Source: Antedon bifida (lineage: Eukaryota; Echinodermata; Crinoidea; Comatulida; Antedonidae). From it: a stretch of DNA of 64,000 nucleotides. Below, in pieces: positions 9,851 through 22,272 of this stretch. The position numbers and the translations under genes were made by a program. Within the stretch, counting starts at the first letter, position 1. Each line of letters starts with the position of its first letter. The notes below the pieces were generated by a model that was not told the origin of the DNA, searched no databases, and saw only the letters and a program-made list of their open reading frames with translations. The DNA is taken from positions 21,051,665 to 21,115,664 of the forward strand of contig OY727100.1 in NCBI GenBank assembly GCA_963402885.1, read 5' to 3'.

Positions 9851-10797
9851 CATTGAGATTTTTTCATAATTTTAAATACAGCTTGTCTTGTGATTCAGTT
9901 TATTTAAAGATTGGAAAATACATTTTCAGCAAAGTTTTTTTAATTTGTAGCTTTTGAGAATGGATCCAGGATTTCTTAAATAGTGGTCCACCTGAGGGGT
10001 GGGGGTGTGTTTGCGGTGTCTAAACTTCATTTTGTCAGTCTAAGGGGGGCATGCAATCCTAGCAGTCTCAGGTTTGCCATTGCTCTGTTTTTTTCCAATC
10101 ATATTGTGAAGAAAAAAGTTAGATTATTCAAATATCTAACTAGTAACACACATTTGTACTGTGAAGCAGTTACCTCTTAAAATTTACAACTACAGAAAAA
10201 AAATCAAATAAATTTGTCTCAAATCTTTACAATATTATCTGGTAGAATTTTATTGATTTTTCCAAATTAAATATGTTTCACCGCCTTTGATATAAAAACT
10301 AAAAATAAAACGATAATAATATTGCAAATTATGTATCCAATTTTTTCTATTTTTTATTCATATTATAATACTAATAACGGTTATTGTGTAAACAAAATCT
10401 TACAATTTTACTATATTAAAAAGTAATAAACAGTAACAGAAATACTCCTTATTGCCAGGAGAATTATTTGAAACAAAATCACGTTTTGTACAGATTTGAT
10501 GATCAATTTATGAAACTAAATAGAGATATCAAACCATGACAGGTTTTACATTTGATATATTTGAGTGTGATGCTCAATTAGATTTAGTAAAACAATATCC
10601 AACATGAAGAAATCACTAACTTGTGCATGTTGCGTTTATTGCTTGTATAAAAATGACTACTTGTGTTTTTATTGTTATTTAACATTATGTATTTGTTGTG
10701 TTCCATATAAATGTAAATAAAATATAAAGTCTAGTCTAAAAATAGTGAAAGATTTAAAAATAAACAATTTGCTTGGACCTTATTATTATGGTTTTCT
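9851..10797. other. intergenic, little seen
   Basis: AT-rich DNA. Around 9960-10060, GGATCCAGGATTTCTTAAAT recalls a phrase at about 62970 and may be an old dispersed repeat. No exon or RNA gene could be supported. Confidence 0.4.
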
Positions 10798-10961
10798 AAA
10801 GCTCTTTCTACACTATCAAACTAGTTTGACAAAACAAATTGCGATGTGCCCAAATATGGTAGTGATATTCCTAAATTTGGTAGTGATATGACATCAGCAT
10901 ATCCATATATGGGCACATCACATTTTTTTGTCACATAAAGTTTGATAGTGTAGACAGAGCT
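10798..10961. mobile_element. palindromic MITE, family M, copy 6 (full)
   Basis: Both arms are present: AAAGCTCTTTCTACACTATC and TTTGATAGTGTAGACAGAGC. The core includes ACTAGTTTGACAAAACAAATT, two core phrases, TGACATCAGCATATCC and GGGCACATCACATTTTTTTG. This is one of the best full copies. Confidence 0.92.
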
Positions 10962-11080
10962 GTATACACATCCTGTGCACACAGAACTTAAAGGTATGCT
11001 AATAAACTTAGATAGAATAGAACACTATGAAGTGCTATAAAAGGGGTTTTTCTGGTTTCAAGTCATACTTGTTAGTATCG

Positions 11081-11120
11081 ATTTTATCGTCACATAAACA
11101 TTAATAGTGTAGACAGAGCC
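11081..11120. mobile_element. palindromic MITE, family M, copy 7 (right tip only)
   Basis: ATCGTCACATAAACATTAAT followed by AGTGTAGACAGAGCC matches the right terminus of family M. Nothing of the left half remains. Confidence 0.65.
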
Positions 11121-11121
11121 T

Positions 11122-11175
11122 TATATAGCGCATATAAGCAAGCTCTCAATGCACTGTACATAAATAGACGAGAAG
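11122..11175. repeat. fragment of the dispersed ATATAGCGC repeat
   Basis: TTATATAGCGCATATAAGCA followed by CACTGTACATAAA resembles the heads of the elements at 12417 and 57560. Only the first 50 bases or so are recognisable. Confidence 0.4.
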
Positions 11176-11620
11176 TGGCAATAATTTAAATTAATTTAAA
11201 ACTTTGTCTTGTACAATACAATAAACTTGTCTTATACATTTCTACCTGTTGCATCTGCTGTGTTGTCTAGATTAGGCTTTCTTGCATATTTGAGGTACCA
11301 AATATAATAATAACCAATAAATAGATACAACTCCCACTGACGGCGCAGGGGCCTACATTTATCCCTAAGCTATAACATTATCCTACTTTGTCAAACGGAC
11401 AACATGACGGTACAATACATTGCATGGGTTCAACAGAAGACACACATTTGTCTGTCAATTATAATATCTGAAATCAATAGTAGTCGGCATGACATGAGGT
11501 ATGGTTAAATTCTCTTCATGTTTGGATTCTTTTCTTCCATTGATGGATATAACGAAATTGAAAGTGTGTCGAGTCGCCGGCAGCCTGCTTACAGAGCAAG
11601 TTTGTGGTATGAACTATTAA

Positions 11621-11767
11621 AGGTCTGTCTAAACTATCAAACTTTATGTGAGACAAAAATGTGATGTGCCCAAATATGGACATGAAGATGTCATATCTAC
11701 CATATTTAAGCATATCACTACCATGTTTAGGTACATCACACTTTTTTTGTTTGATAGTGTAGACACC
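11621..11767. mobile_element. palindromic MITE, family M, copy 8 (full, degraded tips)
   Basis: GGTCTGTCTAAACTATCAAA on the left and TTTGATAGTGTAGACACC on the right. The core is in the opposite orientation to copy 6: GATGTGCCCAAATATGGACA comes first and the ACTACCATATTT phrases follow. Confidence 0.85.
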
Positions 11768-11947
11768 TTTTGAATTGATCCTTGAAATAGCTAAAGCTAA
11801 AAATATTATTTTTCGCTTCTGCAGACCTCCCAAGTCTCCTGATTATCGAAGAAGTTTCCCCTAGATTTCAAGTGATATCCTGTCTCCTCCTAAAAGTGCA
11901 ATTTCTTTCACTTTTTTTTTTGGCATATACAAAAATAGATTATGATA

Positions 11948-12135
11948 GTTAAGATAAGATAAGATAAATCTTTATTGTCATGAACACAACAAGGCGAACA
12001 TGAAATTGGTTTTCCTTGATGCTTAAAAACACATACAATATATAAAACATTAAAAATATCAATACAATAAATTAAAACTATATACAGCAGTAAACAAGTA
12101 AACAAACTATCTTTGGAATGTTGTGTCGGAAACAT
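11948..12135 (-). mobile_element. LINE 3' tail with AAGAT microsatellite
   Basis: Read on the minus strand it ends CATGACAATAAAGATTTATC then (TTATC)n, a usual form of LINE 3' tail. The body is TTGTTGTGTTCATG preceded by AT-rich sequence. No coding part is left. Confidence 0.55.
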
Positions 12136-12416
12136 GAATAGAGTTGTGGACAAATGATTTACCATTTAAGCTCTACTACTAGGCCCTCTTTGGTAACCCA
12201 TTTTCCACGATGCAAACCAGCAAATACGAATGCATGATTAGAAAACGCCTGTCTGACATACCCATTGTTTACTACAGTATAGAAGCTGATTTATATATAG
12301 TAGTAGTATATTATGTTAGATTATTTTTATTTTCTTGTACTAAATAATATTTGAACTATGACATGCCGACTGGTCTGTCTTTACTGTTAGAATCTTTCAG
12401 GGCCGTAGCCACCAGT

Positions 12417-12695
12417 CAATCAATCAATCAATCAATCAGATTTATATAGCGCCAGTATCCATAATAATGTTCAAAGGTGCTTGACAAAGTTAAGCAGGAA
12501 ATGCCTCTGTGTAAAAATGGGTTTTTAGTCGTGTTTTAAAAGTGTTGATGTTTTCAGATGTCTTTATGTCGATTGGCAGTTTATTCCACAAAATGGGTGC
12601 TGCACAGGAAAATGCATGATGGCCATATGTCTGAAGTTTCCATTTAGTACGGTTGGTAATGTTGTTTCAACCTGACCACTTTTTCACAGAGGCCT
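12417..12695. repeat. dispersed ATATAGCGCC repeat, copy A
   Basis: An (AATC)n run leads into AGATTTATATAGCGCCAGTA. Further on are GGTTTTTAGTCGTGTTTTAA, GGCAGTTTATTCCACAAAAT and GCATGATGGCCATATGT. The same order of phrases is found at 57560-57975, so this is one dispersed element family. Its class is not clear to me. A retroposed origin is possible. Confidence 0.6.
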
Positions 12696-14640
12696 TTCAC
12701 AACCCAGTAGCTTGAACAGAGATTGTTCCCTTTTCTTGTGAAAACCGCACCACTTTATTTCTTGTGTCTACACCACTGCATTCCACATCTATCCTTGACG
12801 ATTTATGTAGGCCTAGTACATCTGGTTTCCACAGAAACGTAAATTATTCTTCGTAATTATTAAATTATTAATAGTATTACAAAAATAATGACATTTAGTC
12901 TCCGTCCGTCTGATTATGTTATAAAAACATTTTTACCAGCTCTGCGCTACTCTAATCAATATAAGGACTATATAGCTTTGTTATTTTTATTATAATTTCT
13001 ATTATTGTGGCGTTTCTCTAGAAACCGTTTGATTGAACGTTGTTTTAATGGACATTCTCCATTTGTGATGTATTTTAGTATTTATAATTAATCAACCGCT
13101 GTAATCTTATTTAATGTGCTTTGTATAGCTATGGTAGGGAGTGGTGGTGGGAAGATATCTGTACTTTTAGGTAACTCAGTGTTTATTGGGTCATTTTTTA
13201 CGCTGTGTAGAAAGGAAGTCCGTAGTAGATGAGATACAGTGCTCCAAGTCCTTCCATATTGGCCGAGTCTAGAAGCTGGTAGAATGGCATGTTTGTCCAT
13301 GTCTTGATATATTCCCTTTAAGTCATTCTGTGACAGCCTCGTTTTCATTTTTCTACCAAAGATCTTAGGAGGATGGTTTGTGCAAGGCTTGATATTACAA
13401 TCAGTGCAATTAATATAGATTTATTAACCCTATACAGTAATTATCCTTCAATATCACACTGTTTAAAGCACAATTATCTATTATTAGTTCATATTAAAAC
13501 CAACATTTAGTATTTCTTCAATTATTTGTTTGAATTTTGTAGGATGAGAGATAAATCCTTGCTGCAATAAAGAAAATCAAACATCTAATTTTAGCTCAAC
13601 ATAGGATTCTGAACATCAAGATTAACCCAAAAAAATCTTGTTTTCTTTATTTATGTTGTAAACATCGTAGAAAGAAGGTAAAAAAATTACCAATAGTTAT
13701 CTTAGAACAACACTGTAGGCTGCCCTGATGTGTACACAGATGTACAATGTTTGGAGGTGATACGCAATTGTACGATTAGCATATCAGGAGCGTCAATGTA
13801 TAGTTATAAATTGTTTGCATTGTTCTGAGGGACCATGATCAACTTTGTTCGATCCTGCTATTTAGAAAATATAGTTTAAATATATATATTTTTTTTAGAA
13901 TTTGCGAATTTTCTTTCTTGTTTGTACGTTTGTTGATATGGATGAAATTATTTAGCAAATTAAAAAAAATTGAAATTGAATATACCTTAAAATGGAAACT
14001 ATACAATCTTATGTGAACTGTTTTTACCTTAACAGTGTGCATGATTGTATTTTACCATCATACTTAATTCATTTATTAAAATATAACTTACAGTAGTACG
14101 TGATGGTGAGATCTACTGTAGGCAAGATCATAACTAGAGCCACCTAAACATGCAAATTAGATTAGTTAGATAAACCTAACTAGGCTACTTCATTGATGCA
14201 CTGATGAAGAAAGTCTATCTGATTCTTGATAACTTCCAATATTATCTTTTTGAAGGAAGATACATTCCTTATTTAATCACAGCGTGCGTTGACACAGATT
14301 TTACTGAATATGAAAATTGAATTATAAATACACCTAGCCCCAGGGTCTCCAAGCACTGTACATCTGCTTATAAGATCAGGGTTGTAGGTAGTCTATACCT
14401 GTTTGTTTGAAGAAGTGTTTTGTTCTGAGATCTTTGCACAGATGGAAACCACACTGGAGTATTCCCAGTGTGGGTGGTGTTTGTCTAATATTTGTTGCAT
14501 GTCTGTCTGGAACTTTACATGTATACATTTTTGCATTTTTACTATTTTCTTTTCAGAATTACTAAAATGGTTCCCAAATAAATGTTTTGTTTTGGTTACC
14601 ATTTACAATTGTTTTTATCGTTATAGTTGAATAAATAAGC
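12696..14640. other. intergenic, no supported feature
   Basis: AT-rich sequence with short open frames on both strands. None has splice-flanked conserved content. A phrase at about 14340, GTCTCCAAGCACTGTACATC, recalls the dispersed ATATAGCGC repeats. Confidence 0.4.
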
Positions 14641-14649
14641 TTGGCAATT

Positions 14650-14882
14650 TCTTTCTGACTGTTTTACTTTATCGTTTTGTTTTAGCTTTTGCTTCTTTAA
14701 TGTTTTCAGTAATTTTCCCTTTGAATAAATAACCTTATATATAGGCCTATAAAATCCAAAGGTAAATTACTGAAAAAATGACAGTGGCTGGATCTCAATG
14801 GAAATACAAAATATAATAAGTAAAATGCTAAACCCAAAAGTTGCAATGAAGAGCTTTTGGGCAACACAGCCCATTTTTCAGT
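14650..14882. repeat. inverted pair of a dispersed element with a decayed hammerhead-like core
   Basis: The left part (14656-14723) contains CTGTTTTACTTTATCGTTTT and TTTTAGCTTTTGC. The right part read on the minus strand (14880 to 14757) contains GTGTTGCCCAAAAGCTC, then TCCATTGAGATCCAGCCACT and TTTTTCAGTAATTT. Both match the element at 19190-19370. The right copy's core is mutated (CTGAAAA and CAAA in place of CTGATGA and GAAA). Confidence 0.65.
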
Positions 14883-15621
14883 GTATTTACCTTATATATC
14901 CTCATCATATAAACTTATATTATATATATATATATATATCTTTTTTTTTTAGTTCAAAAACATAACCAGCAATAAACCTATTAAATTCAGTGTGTTAGGT
15001 TTAGTTACAAATATAATCATGAAAGTCAAACTACATACATTTGTAAGGTCACAGAAAACCTTTAGGCACCTGGAATAATATTCTCATACCTGGAGCTACA
15101 GTAGTTATACCTTAACGTCAATGCAATCACGTAGTGTTCTATCCATTCACTCCAAATTACTGTAATTATATCTAATAGAGCATTTGATGTTATATAAATT
15201 ATATATATAAATTATGTAACATTGTGACAGTATGACGTTAGAAATTACCTATATACAACTATGACGCCCGTGGGTCCCTGGAGATTTATGTGTAATCCCT
15301 AGGCTACGAGATGAATGTGGTCTCTTGAGACGTATTTTTTATGTTTGCTATTTAGTTTTTCCATAGAGGTAATATAATATTTCTATGTTTTTATATTATC
15401 CTTATTTTCAACCATGTACTAATATCAACCAGGCTGCTTATTTTTGAACACTTGCAACTATTTTGATTTGGTTAAAAAATAGATGAGACTTGTCAGAAAT
15501 AAATTGAAATGAGTCACATTCACATTTGCGTATAAAATTTATTGCACTGGTTGCTATAGGCCTACATACGTTGATACAACCGGTTTTTATGCAAAGTAAT
15601 ACAAAAAGGTTTTAAAAAAAT

Positions 15622-15805
15622 ATTCCATCCAAAAATGTGTTTTTTCCTCAAAGTTAATTTTTCTTATTGTTTAAACTTGCCAAAATGTTTAACAACCTAA
15701 ATAAATATTCCATCCAAAAATGTGTTCTTTTCCCAAATTTAATGTTCCAGGCCTATATCTTTAAACTTGCCAAAAGAACCTAAAATGATTCCATCCCAAT
15801 AATGT
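15622..15805 (+). repeat. tandem repeat, about 85-bp unit
   Basis: ATTCCATCCAAAAATGTGTT occurs at 15622 and 15709, with a weaker ATTCCATCCCAATAATGT at 15789. AAACTTGCCAAAA is shared between units. Confidence 0.7.
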
Positions 15806-16194
15806 ATACTTTTATTGATGTTATTATTTTTCATAAAGTATTGTATTCACTTTTGTTATGAGACGTGTTTACAATTTAGTTTCAAAATTACATGAACTAT
15901 GTAAAGTTGGTGACATTGGCATTTTAGATTTATTTCCTTCATTTTCATTCATGCTTGGATTGCATATCATATTTTTAGATTTTCCAATAAACATGTTTCA
16001 TAGTTTTTGAAATGTGAATGTTGAGGTCAAAGGTTGGATGATTGATGGCCGATTTTAACTAACACTGTTGATCATCCAGGTGCTATTTTGCTGCTTTTTT
16101 CATCGTAGTATTTCTGTAAAAAGATGTGATGTATAAGTATAACTGTGATGTTAGTAAGTATGCAAGTATAAGGCCTCTCCAAAAGTTATGTTTT

Positions 16195-16490
16195 GTCAAG
16201 ACTACTGAAATGTTTCATATTGACTGCTCAAATGTTTCATATAGACTGCTCAAATTTTTCATCAAGACTACTGAAATGTTTCATCAAGTCTGCTGAAATA
16301 TGTTTCATCAAGACTGCTGAAATATGTTTCATCAAGACTGCTGAAACAATTCATCAGACTGCTGAAATGTTTCATTAGACTGCTGAAATACTTCATCAAG
16401 ACTGCTGAAACACTTCATCAAGACTGCTGAAATGTTTCATTAGACTGCTGAAATATGTTTCATCAAGACTGCTGAAATAACTGCTGAACA
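16195..16490 (+). repeat. minisatellite, about 18-23-bp unit
   Basis: About fourteen copies of AGACTGCTGAAATGTTTCAT and length variants (with or without CAAG and ATG insertions). Unit lengths vary, so open frames across it are accidental. Confidence 0.92.
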
Positions 16491-17006
16491 ATTTCATAAA
16501 AACCTTAGGTCTAAATTTATTATTTATTATAAGTTGAGAAACTGTGCACTACTAAGTATTATCTACCTGAATTTACAATATATTTATTTCTCTCAAACAA
16601 AACCAGAATACTTTCATTAACTTGACCTTGTTGTATTCTTTGTTTTGGCACTGTTTTAAGACATGAGCACGCCACGCCCTGAGGCATCACATGCCGTAAC
16701 TCACTTCCCTGTATTCCTAATAATACAATAATTTTAAAATACAACTGACTTGCTATAATTATGTATTTTCATTTTAAATAATAATTTTATTTGTCCCTTA
16801 AAAAAAATAGAATAAGCCATTTAAATATCACATTTTCACTTTGACAAAAAACACTATTTATCCAATAAAAAAGTAAGGAAGAAAAAACCAAACAGTCAAC
16901 CAGGATGTGATACAACGTTAAACGATCTATTTCAAGTTATTTTATGCAAACTTATTTTTTTTCTTCAATTTATCCAGTAAATTTAGAGGGAAACTTTTAC
17001 TAACAT

Positions 17007-17162
17007 AAGCTCTGTCTACACTATCAAACTATTTAGACAAAAAATGTGCCCAAACATGTTAGTGATACACCCAACTATAGTAGTTATATGACATCATCAT
17101 GTCCATATATGGGCACATCACATTTTTTTGTCACATCAAATTTGATAATGTAGACAGGAGTT
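17007..17162. mobile_element. palindromic MITE, family M, copy 9 (full)
   Basis: AAGCTCTGTCTACACTATCA on the left and TTTGATAATGTAGACAGG on the right. The core has AAACATGTTAGTGATACACC and GACATCATCATGTCC. Confidence 0.9.
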
Positions 17163-17896
17163 TTACAATAAATGAACGTTTGACCTTGTTATGGTATGGC
17201 TCATCAGCTCGCCATATCCCCAGGTTCCCAATTCTGAATCAAATGAACAAGATATGCAGTGTGTGAGTTCATTAAAGTTTATTCAATAAAAAATACATAT
17301 ACAAATAAATAAATTATTTAATAAATCTTTGCAAAATAGAGTTTGTACGTATGTTTTGAAAATTCTTCATCTAAAAATACATCTTTGGCCTATGCTGTGA
17401 CAGTTCTATGCTGTGACAGTTCTATGCTGAAGACCTAATAATATAATTGCAAGCATTGTGAGTAGTTGGTATATGAATATATAAGGATTAGCATCATTAT
17501 TATTTTAATTACTTTATGGTTGCCTTAAAAGACAAATTGTTTTGCGACCTACAACTCTCCATAGACAGAGTGCGTAGATCACTTTAATCAATTAGCTTGT
17601 CTGTCTGTGTTTTTCACTGGAGACAAATATTTATCTTGGTACAGTTGTAATGACAATGTAGTCATAAATCTAAAGTCAAGACAATCAATTTGTTGTCTAA
17701 TAATGTGAATTAACATTAAATTTAAAGATGGGTTGCATAATACTGTAGCTCTTCTTACAGAATTGTGGAATATAAGGAGAATATACAGTACTCATATGGT
17801 CTTCTGATAGAACAGGTTAGCAGACATCATGCCAGCATTAGCTAGACCTGCTCAAGACCTAAATCACTGTTGCCTGTACAGCATTTTTCCGGCATT

Positions 17897-18291
17897 GCTC
17901 TGTCTACACTATCAAACTATTTTGAAAAAAAAGTATGATGTGCCCAAACATGGTAGTGATATGCCCAAATATGGTAGTAATATCTTTTTCTTCAGTCCCC
18001 ACTACAGGGCATGAGGCCTCTCCCAATTGATACCAGTTGTTCCTGTCTTTCGCAAATCTTGGCCATGCTGTGGTACCGGTCTTTCTAACAAGCTCATCCT
18101 TCCATCTCGAAAGAAGGTCTACCACTCTTTCTTTTCCCATATAATGGTTGCAACTCCATTGTCAATTGTGTCCATCCATCGTGTATCCTTCCTAGATGCT
18201 CTGCCCACCTCCATTTTGTATATTTTGCTGGTATGACATCATTATGTCCATATATGGGGCACATACAGTTTGATAGTGTAGACAGAGCTTA
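17897..18291. mobile_element. palindromic MITE, family M, copy 10, split by an insertion
   Basis: The left half (17897 to about 17983) has GCTCTGTCTACACTATC and two core phrases. The right half (about 18232-18291) has TATGACATCATTATGTCC and GATAGTGTAGACAGAGCTT. The join is what is expected if about 245 foreign bases entered the core. Confidence 0.88.
17984..18231 (-). mobile_element. LINE reverse transcriptase C-terminal tail, nested in a MITE
   Basis: The minus strand encodes RWKDELVRKTGTTAWPRF then AKDRNNWYQLGEA. This fits the usual end of many LINE ORF2 proteins (GRP..RW.D.., ..W...A.DR..W..LGEA). KRKSGRPS lies just before it but one frame off, so there is a frameshift at the GRP/RW junction. 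It is a short 5'-truncated, inactive copy. Confidence 0.7.
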
Positions 18292-18376
18292 AAAGCGCTT
18301 ATAACTTTGTTCTGAATCATAGTCCTTGTGTGATCTTTTAAACAGTTCTTCATGAAAAACAAGGACCAATGTTACA

Positions 18377-18460
18377 TACAGCCAACCCTTATTCAGGGAA
18401 CACTATTAAGGAGGCACTTTTTTGGTCACTAAAGTGTCTCCTTAATAGGTGTTCTACTAT
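18377..18460. mobile_element. pogo/Tigger-like MITE remnant (copy 2)
   Basis: ACAGCCAACCCTTATTCAGG and CTATTAAGGAGGCAC on the left, AAGTGTCTCCTTAATAGGTG and TTCTAC on the right. It is short and degraded but has the same inverted layout as the copy at 484. Confidence 0.55.
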
Positions 18461-19184
18461 GTTACAATTATTTAACTGACATTTCAAGAAACTTTTTTAT
18501 ACAATCTGTATAATACACTCGTTTGCCATGTCATGCGTCTCCGATTCACAGTAGTTGCAATAGATTAAATATTCTTTTTATTATTGACATGTGTTCCATG
18601 CTCTTAAGTGTACAACATACCATTAATTAACAGCATACTTGTCTTGTATAGCAACTATTACACTGCAGTAGCAGGGGTGTAATGCATAAACGAGTGTTTC
18701 ATGTTTTACAATAGCATGTGGTCCATCTCAAATGCAGAACTGTTTCTGTAGCTACAGATGGTGTATTTGATTGGACTTATGTAATATGTGTGTGGACGTG
18801 AAAAGATTAAGTACAGTTCAAATTGATGGTTAAGTTGTTTTAAAGTATTTTTCTTTAAAGCACACTGCGTAGAAGAAAAGGAACAACAGTGGGGTGTCCA
18901 TCAGTGGAAAAAAGGCTGGAAGTATTTAAACATATTTTAAGAGGCCTGGACCAAAAAAGTTCAAAATTTAATTTATATTTGGTGAAACCCATTCCTTCCT
19001 CCTCTGCCTATTTAAAAAAAAAAAATTGTATCCATATTAAAAATGTATTTACCCTCAAAACAAAACAATATATATATACAGGTATTATTATTCAGACTCC
19101 ACCCTGTCTCCTTTTGTTGTATTCCTGTACTGTCCAACCAGGCAGCACTTGCCAGTTCTTAAACTATGACGTTATCCAAATTCC

Positions 19185-19370
19185 TTCACTTGCACTGATG
19201 AAGGGCTAGTGTTGCCCGAAAGCTCTGCTAACTTTTCTGGCTGTTTTACTTTATTGTTTTGATTTAGCTTTTCGCTTTTTTTTTTCGTATCTCCATTGAG
19301 ATCCAGCCACTGATACCCACAGCATTGTCATTTTTTCAGTAATTTGCCTTTGGATTTCTATACAGGTATT
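19185..19370 (+). repeat. dispersed element with hammerhead-ribozyme-like core
   Basis: CTGATGA (19195-19201) is followed by a stem GGGC...GCCC and GAAA (19218-19221), then AGC-TCT-GCT, which could be a three-pair stem III, and TA. This is the order of a hammerhead core (CUGAUGA, stem II, GAAA, short stem III, UH). Downstream are CTGGCTGTTTTACTTTA and TCCATTGAGATCCAGCCACT, shared with 14650-14882. A convincing stem I is not visible, so activity is unproven. Penelope-like elements are known to carry such motifs. Confidence 0.5.
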
Positions 19371-20714
19371 AATAAATCAAATTTTGAATAGGCCATTTTT
19401 TCCCCTGAAAACAAAAAAAGATCATTTGCTTGCAGTTGACTGTTTTCACTTCCTTTACAAACATAATTATTTATGAACTAATTGATTGTATGTATTTATA
19501 ATTATACTAGTATTTTATCTCAAGGTTGGTTAATTGTCATCAGTCCTGTCTCACCTGTACAGGTGTATGGTTGTCATGACACTGGCATGCAAATATCTTG
19601 TTAATGTCATGTGATTTCAATATCGCCAGCTGTTTCATTGCAATCTTGTCAGACTTAGGAAATAGCATTTTATATTCGATCTGCGTAAGCATTTATAATT
19701 TATACAACGATTGTAAAAATATTGGTAAAAAGTACTTTATAGTAAATTCATACAGTAGCCATATTTAAGTTACATAATTATCTCTGTTATCTGTGGTAGG
19801 TTTTAATTACGGTAGAGAATTTAACAGACAAGCTCTCCTGGTTTCTGCAAGCGGAAATTGTAAATCTGCCACAATTTTCTGCTTCTCGCTTTCGTGACTC
19901 CTTGATGTGAAACTATCTAAGAAAATTTTGAAAAATAGAACTGCTATGTCCTTTGAAATGGTACTTATATATGAAACGAAATTATAACTCTACAGGATCA
20001 GCTCACCATGTTTGGGGTGGAGCTAAGAACATTTTGAAAACTAGGTCTTCATAATTGCACTTGTACTTTGAAAATGTCAGGCCTAGAAGCCTATAAAAGT
20101 GAACCTTTTTTGGAGGAAAGGTGGGGGTTGCCCTATGCCTCTGCCATACAGGTTGAGATGGATGGTGTTTGGGATGGGATGTATAACTTGGTTTTCCATA
20201 AAAGGGGGTCTTGGAAGTTTCTAGACATCCCTATTTATTCAAGTACATGATAATTCTATTTTGAACCATAATTAAAGTCTAATGTTGAAAGCATTAATGT
20301 GAGTGCCTCACTTCGATAGCTTTTCCCCAGTTCCTCAATATTAAAACCTTTTCCAGTACTTAATGAAATAGAACTACTATATTGCTTCAACTGAGCCTCT
20401 AGGCAGTAGAAGCATTTATCAAAGACTGATGAATCTATAAAGTGTTTTGACCCTAGGATCAATAATTAGCCGTTCAATTATTATAGAATGTTGTCTATCT
20501 GCAAAACACTATATACTTGTGAATGCCTTATTTCACTAAGTGCCTATTTAAAGAGCAGATATTTGCCGGCACCTCTTTGATGCTGATTCTGTATAATGTA
20601 ATAAGTGAAAATAATAAAATATATTTTAGCCCTATTTTTTTTAATTTAGTTTTTATAGAAGCATATAAATTTATGTGGAGTTTGGAAGAGATACCCACTT
20701 AGAAAAGACAGACA

Positions 20715-20890
20715 TATATAAAGTTTATTGTCACATATTGCTGTATTAAATATAAAATGTTGAGATTCAGCTCCTTGTTACTCAATCAATTAGAACATCC
20801 ATAAAAACATTATACAGAAAAAAAAACACATAAAAGACATATAAAAAAGTTACAATATCAAAAGATAAAACATACAGTACTAAACTTAAG
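20715..20890 (-). mobile_element. LINE 3' tail
   Basis: On the minus strand it reads TATGTGACAATAAACTTTAT near its end, like the 3' tails at 8862 and 11948. The interior is A-rich on the plus strand. There is no coding part. Confidence 0.4.
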
Positions 20891-22272
20891 TCTTCCACAC
20901 ATCTTCTTTAACCCAGCATAATTTCAACATGCTCCTATAAAAAAAAAACAACCTCTTGGTACTTTTTCTTCCCATTAATTTCTGACAATTGCATACATGG
21001 ACGATAACAATAATCATATTACACTTTTAAGTTTGTTATAAATCAATTTTTTTTTAAAGATAAAATTAATTTAAAACATAAATTGGCATGAAATAATGTT
21101 AATCAGATTCAAACTAAACAGTTTATTCTTGTTTGAGTGTCTATAAGAACACACCCTTCTTCAAACGTTTTAGCATCCCTATTGTCATTAAAAAAAAAAT
21201 ACTATTGTAACTATTAATATTAAAATGTTTTAATTAACAACTAGAATTCACAGGTGAATGTTATTGATTTTAATTTGCAATATTCTAACATAAAAAAAGT
21301 GTTCTTTGTATATCTATATCCTTTTTTATAAAACCACAAAATAATCTTGTACTTTTCCTGTTTCTGTATTTTTCAAAGAAACAAGGAAGCAATACCATTT
21401 AACTATCTAGATTAAATAATGGGGCCACTTTTTTTTAATGAACATTGCATGAAACCAGCACTGTAATTTACATTATAAAGGTTAATGTGATTACTTTGAC
21501 AAAGTATGCATTTTAAATTGTATTTTTGGAATAAGAACTTTAGAATAAAAAAAATAAAAAATGAAATGAAGTCTTATAAATGGATCGTCACCCTGTATTT
21601 CAGAGCAGTGAAGTATGTGATTCCTTATTGACACTCCAGTCCTAGCAATGTGCCCATGCGTAAAATCAAGTAATAAATCTTGGCGATTTTTAGAGAGAGG
21701 AGTTGAACTTACATTTGTGTCGGTCAGTATCTTTTCTAATACTAATTACCCGATAACAATGTTCAAGGACTCTATATACATATTTGTCCATTATTCCAAT
21801 TACCAATCAAAATAAACGTTGTGTAATAGACCTTTGGTTTAATGATTAAAATTACCATATTATGCCAATTATCAGTCGAGGACATGTTATATAAAGCTCA
21901 TTGATGGAGATTGCTTGATGAGTTCACGGTCTTTGTAATATTAGGAATATAATTATTATAATAATAGTAATACATTTCATTGTTTGATTACAATACCATA
22001 TTTACATTAGTTTTATTGGATATCTTCATTAATAAATAGGCAAGTTGTTCTTCATCTATCATATTTTTTATAAAAATGTTGAGTTCTTGAGCTTGTTTGG
22101 TCATTATTTATTTGGTTGTAAGATTGTTAAAACTTGTTATTTTGTTTGATGTTTTTATCTGTAATTTAATTGCTATATTATTTATTTGTTCACTCATAAG
22201 CCAGAATTGATTGGTCTTGTAAACGAGAGTGTGATTAAATAAATAAATAAAACAAAAATAGAACAACAAAAT
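20891..22272. other. intergenic, no supported feature
   Basis: AT-rich DNA with many poly-A and poly-T runs. I see no exon, RNA gene or clear mobile element. Confidence 0.45.

Noticed and set aside
16193..16378. A CRISPR-like array in the 18-23-base repeats
   Set aside because: There are no unique spacers of constant length. Units follow each other directly, and the DNA is eukaryotic.
18889..19209. A 106-residue plus-strand open frame before the hammerhead-like motif
   Set aside because: Low-complexity lysine-rich content from A-runs, no recognisable domain and no exon borders. It could include a scrap of a retroelement, but this cannot be shown.
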